Source: Goniomonas avonlea (lineage: Eukaryota; Cryptophyceae; Goniomonadida; Goniomonadaceae). From it: a stretch of 12,651 bases of DNA. Shown here in pieces: positions 6,201-10,200 of this stretch. Where the stretch lies: the NCBI GenBank assembly GCA_003573635.1, contig QUTJ01031549.1:1-12651 (forward strand), given 5' to 3'. Positions within the stretch are counted from its first letter, which is position 1; every line of letters begins with the position of its first letter. The notes under the pieces were generated by a model. The model saw nothing but the letters and a program-made list of their open reading frames with translations. It had not been told where the DNA came from and did not search any database. The translations under genes were made by a program, and so were the position numbers.

Positions 6201-6946
6201 GCCGACAAAATGCACTTGTTGCAGCCGCACCGTTTGACGCGTTTTTCCCCACCACCGCGACTCCGGTCACCCAATCATCGTGCCCTCGCAGTCTGGCAAG
6301 GGGCTGGAGCGATTTTAGGATGCAGGTCCAGAACAAATATGAAACAAGCACCTGAATTCTTTTGCTATCAAAAATAATGATCTCATTGGAGTTGCCGCTT
6401 ACTGCGAGCAGGCTTCTTCCCTGTGTCCAGATTAGCTCTTAGCTTGTCCGATCTGGACAAGGTGAGGCAGGACAGACCTTGCAGGAGACATCAGTGAGAC
6501 GCAACGGCTTCCAGTCAACAAAATTTGGTTGTGATCGAATACAAGCACCATCATCCATTCTCCAGACGGTCGCAGTTCCCTTCTCATCCACTACGAGGAG
6601 TCAAAACTCGTCAGAGCAGCCGAGGACATACCACTAACAAGCATGCTCAATCTGGGGCGTTCTTGCGATATCATTGCAGTAATGCATGCCTTGTGACCGT
6701 TCAACAGCAACATCCGCGGGAGGATCGACGCTTCTTGTGGCTTCTGCTCAGTTTGATTAAAGAGATGCGGAAAAACCCAAACGCATCCACCTCTTCGGTC
6801 CTTTCCAGGGACCACAACACAATGGTCCCATCGCAATCCCCAGTTGCAACTGCTGTATGTGCTCTGTTCATACACGCCGTGGTGATTTCATGGCGAGGGG
6901 GGGCGCAGAGCAATGCCACACCCGCTCGCAGTGCTGGCTGAGCCAT
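172..6946 (-). CDS. WDR7 / Rabconnectin-3 beta-like WD40 protein, multi-exon, 3' end outside window
   Basis: This is the whole visible span of a spliced gene, assembled from about 19 exons whose GT...AG sites and phases agree (exons are listed separately). The visible product is about 830 residues. It carries WD-repeat signatures: DGTIVLWSLE, GHKACITAM, GTATVWRMDDGACI, GHDDWVTGVAVV, GDGWVLSSHAEGQLKVW, GHTAAVTALLW with LVSGSLDWTVRTWNV, and GHPDVVTGLRW with GSTFLWQ. The order and spacing, the FFD motif near residue 755 and the late stretch LVCCHLLSMHTNILP match my memory of animal WDR7. WDR7 binds DMXL1/2 (Rabconnectin-3 alpha, Rav1-like) and promotes V-ATPase assembly and organelle acidification. 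That function is known for the family and inferred here. The human protein is roughly 1490 residues, so about half should lie beyond the left edge. The main alternative is another large double-propeller WD40 protein. The gene's structure is much firmer than its name. Confidence 0.72.
382..435 (+). repeat. 19-bp tandem repeat, about 3 copies
   Basis: GTGAAGCACAGCGGAGATT starts at 382, 401 and 420, the third copy being partial. It lies in the intron between the exon at 441 and the exon at 291 on the minus strand. Confidence 0.9.
441..501 (-). CDS. WDR7-like gene, possible exon upstream of exon 19
   Basis: Twenty codons plus one base, VTSGFALSTIILLKAAARIP, between acceptor AGCGCAG (phase 0) and donor CCAG|GTGTGC (phase 1). 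It joins in phase to the exon at 291 (G|GG). The helical, hydrophobic character is plausible, but no family motif confirms it. At least one further exon must link it to exon 17. Confidence 0.4.
600..671 (+). repeat. GT/GC alternating tract followed by 19 G
   Basis: TGTGTGCG-type alternation with a GCGCGCGCGCG core (600-647), then a run of 19 G (653-671). The stretch 502-913 has no exon I can support. It is presumed intronic, though WDR7-like sequence missing between exons should be somewhere here. Confidence 0.9.
738..793 (+). repeat. Second GT/GC tract followed by 14 G
   Basis: A second copy of the same arrangement: GTGCGTGTGCGCGCGCGCG, a short spacer, GAGAGAG, and a 14-G run ending at 793. 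Confidence 0.9.
914..1198 (-). CDS. WDR7-like gene, exon 17 (FFD segment)
   Basis: Ninety-four codons: VAVAVLCLDVEQMVKRITDV...VARPASSCFAYAGASFS...CFGGVQAHALFFDAATALTY then FLAWG. VQAHALFFDAATALTYFL resembles the VLFFDVEALIIQLL stretch that follows the propeller region in WDR7 (recalled). The donor is GGG|GTGCGT, phase 1. The acceptor ACGCAG fits phase. An upstream in-frame ATTACAG is a weaker option for the start. Confidence 0.68.
1199..1529 (-). other. Intron of WDR7-like gene (331 bp)
   Basis: Between exons 16 and 17. No further exon or repeat array is supported; open frames on both strands lack WD or helical character. An AG at ATTACAG could mark an alternative start for exon 17. Confidence 0.5.
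1530..1677 (-). CDS. WDR7-like gene, exon 16
   Basis: It starts LQGGRLERVLSPSSYVSPPA directly after FLWQ, equivalent to the WQ-x-TG-x-LER end of a WD repeat, then enters a basic, Pro-rich linker (APHRKKDRAAQ). The acceptor is CCCGCACAG, phase 0. The 3' end is uncertain: CCTG|GTGGTC is chosen because it is phase 1, as exon 17 needs. Confidence 0.62.
1678..2005 (-). other. Intron of WDR7-like gene (328 bp)
   Basis: Between exons 15 and 16. Donor GTGCGT, acceptor GCACAG. I see nothing else in it. Confidence 0.6.
2006..2138 (-). CDS. WDR7-like gene, exon 15
   Basis: Residues 581-625: IDRDPLGSISILEGHPDVVT then GLRWDVEHGLMHAVCREGST and FLWQ. A complete WD repeat with GH and the terminal LW. The acceptor TCTCCGCAG takes the third base of a split codon (GC|T), matching exon 14 exactly. 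The donor is CAG|GTGCGT, phase 0. Confidence 0.8.
2215..2322 (+). repeat. 18-bp tandem repeat, 6 copies
   Basis: GTTGCAAGGGTTGCGTGA repeats six times with one changed base in copy 5. It lies inside the 429-bp intron (2139-2567) between exons 14 and 15 of the minus-strand gene. On the plus strand it would read as a Leu/Arg/Glu/Gly hexapeptide repeat, but no gene is on that strand here. Confidence 0.92.
2568..2885 (-). CDS. WDR7-like gene, exon 14
   Basis: One open frame of 105 codons between acceptor GCCCAAG and donor TGC|GTGAGT. It begins RTLDTGTLLWTLDTGTLLFP, an in-frame 27-bp duplication right after the WNVR of exon 13. It then runs through a Thr/Ser/His/Cys-rich repetitive stretch and ends DVGHPTASARIFCSTSADKG then VAVCRFGPDPSDNS, a WD-like strand. 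The repetitive middle has unusual composition for a propeller and may be a loop insertion. A hidden intron there is possible but no good donor is seen. Confidence 0.62.
2704..2750 (+). repeat. 11-bp tandem repeat within exon 14
   Basis: Copies of ACAGGACAGTG (period 11, with drift to ACAGGGCAGTG and ACATGGCAGTG). It falls in the repetitive middle of exon 14 of the WDR7-like gene. Confidence 0.85.
2831..2884 (+). repeat. 27-bp direct duplication within exon 14
   Basis: Two adjacent copies of a 27-bp unit beginning CAAGAGGGTGCC. It is in frame on the minus strand and encodes TLDTGTLLW twice, at the very start of exon 14. Confidence 0.92.
2886..3350 (-). other. Intron of WDR7-like gene (465 bp)
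   Basis: Between exons 13 and 14. It holds an 11-bp direct repeat GCCGTGTATGT (3200-3221) and most of the second copy of the 44-bp duplication. No exon is supported. Confidence 0.6.
3298..3385 (+). repeat. 44-bp tandem duplication over the exon 13 donor
   Basis: Two perfect 44-bp copies (3298-3341 and 3342-3385) containing CATTCCATGTTCGCACAG. On the minus strand each copy ends with the exon-like AATGTCAG|GTGCGTCAC, so the 5' splice site is present twice. Confidence 0.95.
3351..3461 (-). CDS. WDR7-like gene, exon 13
   Basis: It encodes LQQGHTAAVTALLWPSASDN then LLVSGSLDWTVRTWNV, a textbook WD repeat with GH, SGS.D and W. The start is uncertain: AG sites precede 3461, 3465 and 3454, and 3461 keeps phase with exon 12. 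The donor GTGCGT at 3350 lies inside a 44-bp tandem duplication that supplies a second copy of the donor. Using the first copy gives the correct phase (AG|A) for exon 14. Confidence 0.75.
3462..3779 (-). other. Intron between tentative exons 12 and 13
   Basis: A 318-bp stretch with no supported exon. On the minus strand its 3' half is C-rich, including CCCCCCAG at about 3544. Another small exon could hide here because the exon 12-13 junction is the weakest in the model. Confidence 0.4.
3780..3865 (-). CDS. WDR7-like gene, exon 12 (tentative)
   Basis: Possible exon encoding RACLALLVPLGSAVALCLLD then THQLEAAS plus two bases. Hydrophobic strand content suits a WD blade. The acceptor GGTTCCAAG and donor AAG|GTCCAC are mediocre, and phase 2 out fits only one of the possible starts of exon 13. 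Boundaries could be wrong. Confidence 0.42.
3866..4194 (-). other. Intron between exons 11 and 12
   Basis: A 329-bp stretch. Donor GTGCGC. A possible small exon (CTCACAG|CGAGCGTGTGTACTTG|GTGACC near 4035) was seen but has no motif support. Confidence 0.45.
4195..4309 (-). CDS. WDR7-like gene, exon 11
   Basis: Residues 371-409: PSVSLRPQTDGNLADNWSL then TPPPEQGQEVSVCCAHVWK. The Pro-rich linker followed by EVSVCCAHVW resembles the linker before the second WD block of WDR7. The acceptor is preceded by 13 C residues (minus strand), an exceptionally strong pyrimidine tract. The donor is AAG|GTGCGC, phase 0. Confidence 0.68.
4320..4332 (+). repeat. 13-G run (poly-C polypyrimidine tract on minus strand)
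   Basis: Read on the minus strand this is 13 C followed by TCCCGCGCAG, the acceptor of exon 11. A microsatellite serves as the polypyrimidine tract. Confidence 0.85.
4501..4526 (-). CDS. WDR7-like gene, exon 10 (26-nt microexon)
   Basis: The sequence encodes VWQPVRRE plus two bases. It has acceptor CCGCGCAG and donor CG|GTTCAA. It is the only element found that supplies the VW after EGQLK and also converts phase 0 to the phase 2 needed by exon 11 (CG|C gives Arg). It is inferred from phase and motif together. Confidence 0.58.
4723..4813 (-). CDS. WDR7-like gene, exon 9
   Basis: Residues 332-362. GA|G rebuilds Glu, followed by APHWMSGFGCVCSGGDGWVL and SSHAEGQLK. This is a WD blade lacking its final VW pair, which the next microexon supplies. 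The acceptor is CACTCAG and the donor AAG|GTGAGG, phase 0. An alternative donor lies 6 bases further on, also in phase 0. Confidence 0.72.
4814..5226 (-). other. Intron between exons 8 and 9 (413 bp)
   Basis: Donor GTAAGT, acceptor CACTCAG. It contains a loose repeat CTACTAAG-AAGGTCTC at 5001-5020 and 5031-5047. No exon is supported. Confidence 0.55.
5227..5321 (-). CDS. WDR7-like gene, exon 8
   Basis: Residues 301-331 plus two bases: GLYQVHKHALGEDETMPVPI then APTAAELEAAR. It joins WDAQ to GLYQVHK, reminiscent of the W-T-E-N-G-Q-S-Y stretch of WDR7. The donor, GAGA|GTAAGT, is close to ideal and in phase 2. The Pro/Ala/Glu-rich tail looks like a loop. Confidence 0.7.
5490..5552 (+). repeat. 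20-bp direct repeat, spaced
   Basis: ACCTCTTATTTCCGACAACC at 5490-5509 recurs at 5533-5552 with two differences, offset 43 bp. It lies in the 405-bp intron between exons 7 and 8. Confidence 0.8.
5622..5696 (+). repeat. CA/CCA microsatellite
   Basis: Imperfect CACACACC array, followed by GAGAGAGAG. It lies in the intron (5322-5726) between exons 7 and 8 of the minus-strand gene, near the 5' splice site, where it reads as GT/GTGG repeats. It offers many donor-like GTGTGT sites. Confidence 0.9.
5727..6058 (-). CDS. WDR7-like gene, exon 7
   Basis: Residues 190-300, the longest exon here. It encodes two blade-like segments, GGDGLTVLVMGARDCVVRLL and FADLLPDGEWALVWDAQ. The frame is open throughout, although a GTATGC at 5873 could act as an internal donor. 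The exon ends GACGCACAG before GTAGCC, phase 0. The start at GCCCCAG is chosen to keep phase with exon 6; CTTGCAG at 6072 has a better pyrimidine context but would break the frame. Confidence 0.68.
6127..6171 (-). CDS. WDR7-like gene, exon 6 (45 nt)
   Basis: A small exon adding LERAQADLLSLDRT. It is needed to carry the frame between exons 5 and 7 and to supply the expected blade strand. The acceptor is CTTGGCAG, phase 1. The donor is GTGGGT, phase 1, followed by a 68-bp intron with a perfect CACTAAC branch motif. The donor could instead be one of three other nearby GT sites. Confidence 0.55.
6231..6303 (-). CDS. WDR7-like gene, exon 5
   Basis: Residues 151-174, PLARLRGHDDWVTGVAVVGK then NASN. 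It carries the GH of a WD repeat and DDWVTGVAVV, which corresponds to a PDWISSM-like stretch in WDR7 by recall. The acceptor is GCTCCAG in phase 0 and the donor GTGCGG in phase 1. Earlier in-frame GTG donors near 6253 are possible alternatives. Confidence 0.65.
6352..6420 (-). CDS. WDR7-like gene, exon 4
   Basis: Twenty-three codons (residues 128-150): GRSLLAVSGNSNEIIIFDSK then RIQ, a WD-type beta blade ending in IIIFD. The acceptor is GGACACAG and the donor GTGCTT, both phase 0. It is flanked by introns of 57 and 48 bp; the latter contains a CCTAAAAT branch-like motif. Confidence 0.75.
6478..6590 (-). CDS. WDR7-like gene, exon 3
   Basis: Residues 90-127. The split codon G|TG gives V, followed by DEKGTATVWRMDDGACIRSQ, a clear end of WD repeat 2. 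The exon ends TGCAAG before GTCTGT, phase 0. Its reading frame is too short to stand out on its own, but it is unmistakable once spliced to exon 2. Confidence 0.78.
6632..6743 (-). CDS. WDR7-like gene, exon 2
   Basis: Residues 53-89, opening WD repeat 2 with LLLNGHKACITAMISQE and ending LSMLVSG. The acceptor is CTGAGCAG; an AG three bases earlier would also keep frame. The donor is GTATGT in phase 1. The 41-bp intron that follows ends in CTCGTAG. Confidence 0.75.
6791..6946 (-). CDS. WDR7-like gene, exon 1 (start codon)
   Basis: The exon encodes residues 1-52 from the ATG at 6946, starting MAQPALRAGV. It holds a first WD repeat, HEITTACMN...VATGDCDGTIVLWSLE, with the DG and W positions in place. 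It ends GAAGAG before donor GTGGAT, phase 0. The next intron is only 47 bp. Joining gives SLERTEE-KPQEASILPRMLL, which continues the repeat as expected for a WDR7 N-terminus. Confidence 0.75.
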
Positions 6947-7098
6947 TGCGGCGAGTCAGCTAGAGTATTCAGATAACGATAATCATTCTTATCTCTGTAT
7001 GAAGGCCGTTCCGCTTTTGAAAAATACACCGGCCAGGGCGTGGCGGTGTGCAACGGGATCCGAGTTGGCTTGCTGTTGATCCGAGGGTGGAGTCCACT
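6947..7098. promoter_or_regulatory. Shared divergent promoter region between the two genes
   Basis: Only 152 bp separate the two start codons, so both promoters and 5' UTRs must lie here or overlap the genes. The segment is locally AT-richer than its surroundings. It contains AGATAA at 6971-6976 and its inverse TTATCT at 6989-6994, plus a second GATAA at 6978-6982. No convincing TATA box is visible. That it is a bidirectional promoter is inferred from gene arrangement only. Confidence 0.55.
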
Positions 7099-7242
7099 AT
7101 GGACATCCACCGAATGGATCCCAGCGTGTATGATGTGCAGGGTGGCAGTAAGGTTGCCCAGCTTCTCGTCAAAGAGCTGGAGCGGACCAGGGTGACACAG
7201 CGTGAGCGAGCCGAGGCCATGACCAAGCTCCAAAATCAAGTG
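7099..7242 (+). CDS. Coiled-coil gene, exon 1 (start codon)
   Basis: Forty-eight codons: MDIHRMDPSVYDVQGGSKVA, then QLLVKELERTRVTQRERAEA and MTKLQNQV. The exon ends GTG before donor GTTAGT; a donor three bases earlier (CAA|GTGGTT) also keeps frame. The ATG at 7099 is the first in frame; 7114 is a near alternative. The coiled coil starts near residue 18. Confidence 0.75.
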
Positions 7243-10200
7243 GTTAGTGACCCCATCCAAACTTTGCTAGGTTGAGCGTTGGACTTGCACGGTTTAGTTC
7301 AATGTGGCCCAAGCATATTGGTTGATGTATTGTACCGTTCGGCAAAGTCTGTCCTGTGGTGTGAGAGGGTCCGCGATCAGCACTGATTCTAGCCATTTTA
7401 GGTCGCGCTGCAAGCTGAGTTGGCCGACAACTCCGCCGCCAGCAGAGCTCAACAGCTGGAATCTGAAAACAGACTGTTGAAATCCCAGGTCGGTGTCATT
7501 CTCCATCCACAACCCCAGATCGATCAACCGAGGGCATCCGACCTCTTGTTGAACTATTGCTTGTGGACCAATGGCAGTGTTGTATTGACGCATAACTCTT
7601 TTGCACAGATTGCTGACACAGAGAACATGTTGTACACTCGAACCCAGGAGCTCTTAGAGGTATGTGTGCCCGCGATCCCGTCGAGTCCGTAAACTCTCTT
7701 GTTCATTGGTTTCTTAAAAAGATTGTCACGATCCCAGTTGATAGTCCGTGCAGATGAGACGCCACGTTGATGTGCTGGAGGCCGAATTACAGTCTCTTGG
7801 CACCGGTCCAGGCCAAGCTTACTCAGATCTTTCGGCAATGGAAGATGAGCTTCGTCGAGCCGTTGATGAGGCCGCTAAAGCACGGGCTGAGGTCCTCAGT
7901 GCAGTCACGGAGCTGCAATCCTTGCATGCGGACAAGGCCCAGCTAATGCAGGAAAACTCAGCGCTCAGAGCTGAACTAGCTGGGCTCGATGCAGAGTGTC
8001 GGGCACTCAAAGCACAAGGCGCATCATTGTCAAAAGACGATGTTCTTGTGCATGAAATGGCGCAGCAGGTCCGGGCACTGCAGTTGCAGCTCGATTCTGA
8101 ACGGCGGGCACAGAGAGAGGTAATTTTGGACAACAATTGTTGCGTTATAGTGGCTCTTGACGACGAAGATATTACTCGAGATGAACCAGAGAGCATTAGA
8201 CACGCACGAGTGGCAGCGTGACCCTGTCTCTGTCGTGTGTAGCAGTAGCTGTTGATAAGGACAAGAAATACCCACTCACCGATCTTTTGTTCAAACGTTG
8301 AGACTAAACTTACTTCGAATCTTTTTCAAGCGCGTGGCTTAGTTTTGTCTTGTCGACTGCTTCAACTCGCGCCAACCCCTCGTACCCTGCAACAGCAAAG
8401 AAACAAACAGCGCACAGGAAGGGGTTTCGTAGGACAATACACATTGTGATGTTTGTATGTGCGGTTTTGTCGGGTCACGTTTTGGCCCTCCTAAGTGGGG
8501 GGTCGCTTTTGTCTGCAGCGGTTCGGCTGATTCGAACTGGGGCCCACTTTTGTGCAATCCAAACCAGCAGTCTCTGTCTCGTTGCTCCTTCTTCTCGTTG
8601 TGCCTCCTCGTGTAGTGTGAGCGCCAACCCTCGTGACTCCCAGTGGGGCCAAGGGGACTTGTCCACGGCAACTGTGGCAAAACTGGCGCAGGATTTGGAA
8701 GACGTCACCGAGTTCGCGCAACAGCAGGTGACGAAACTGTAGGCGTGAAGTTGTTCTAGTGTTGTGTTGCTTTGGTGCAAGTTGGTACGCCATGTTTGTG
8801 GCTTTAGCCCTCCGGTCGTTGATGCTTGACATTGAATATCCTCTTCAGTGCTTGTTCTTGAGTGTTTGTTGGTTTTCGGTACTGTGACAGGGACAATTGA
8901 TCAGTCAACACCATCAACCCTTCGAGGTTGTTTCCGTTCTATGAGGCATGATTGCTGGGTTGGACCAGCAATTGAACAGAGCTTACATTCCATCAGAGCA
9001 CAGTATGTCGTGGTTGGAATGTACACAGTGTTTCGAGGTTGGAATGTACTTCAGAGCACAGTGTGTCGCGGTTGGAATGTAATTTGAATGGACTGGAATG
9101 TCTGGTCGCACAAATGTCGAGGTAGCGGCGTGTTGATGCTGGAACGTCCTAACGGAGTCAACCTGGCAGGTCGACCTCATGGCGCGACTGGAGCTGGACA
9201 AGGCGCGTGTGGAAGCTGAGAGAGATGATCTCTTCCAGGAGCTTGAGAACATCCGAAACTCTGTCCACAGCAACCCGGTGTCAAACAACCGAGGCCCACC
9301 AGAGGTGTGTGCTGCCAGCAAAATCCCAAGATAGACTCGGAGTGCAAATGAGAAAGAGTGACGGGGTCTCGAGAGGAGTCAACAACAGAGGCGAGCGGAG
9401 TCAAGAATGGTCAAGAGTCAAGAGGAGACAAGAGATGTCTTAAAGTATCGCAAGACTATGTGGAGTGTTGTGGCTCGAATTGGAGGGATACGCGATGTAC
9501 AAGAGACCTTGGCGAAAAACATATTCCGGTCTGCGAGCATGGACACTAGAGCACCGCGCGATACGGCGCGGCCCGTGACCAGCGCGGGACCAAACCTGGA
9601 GCACAGGGGGTCCAGGACACTGTTGGTCTTTCTGTGCATGTCTCTCGCTGTCTGCCTCCCTCCACTCCTCCCTCCACTCTTCCACCATCAACTCTGTCAC
9701 TCTCACGCCGCCTCTGCGGAGGAACATGCAGAGCACCGGGCAGCCGGGGCAGGAGGGGGGCGGGGCAACGACAGGCAGCGACAACGAGTGGACGCATGGC
9801 AGTGTGGCAGTGGCAGTGGCAGAAGCAAAGCGCGAGAGTGGCAGAGTGGAGGCAGGGGCAGTGAAAGTGGCGGTTGGACAACACTCACCCCCTGACCAGG
9901 CGGACCGAGCTCCAGCAACAGACATGTCGGCGCTTGAATCACCAGAGACCAGAACAGCCACACTGCGTGCTGCCACACTCCAAGGGCTCGGCGACCTTGT
10001 TGTCCGTCGCCAGGTTCACATGCTACTGGAAGCCGGTACTTGCATTGCTGCGCATACGAACACTGTGTCTGGATGTGTTGATACGCTGATGCACCCTCCA
10101 CTGGATACCATAATACACTTGATACAATGATACAATGATACAATGATGGAGTCCAGCGAGCGAGATCAAAACGCATTTGACTCTTTTCACCATAAGGCTG

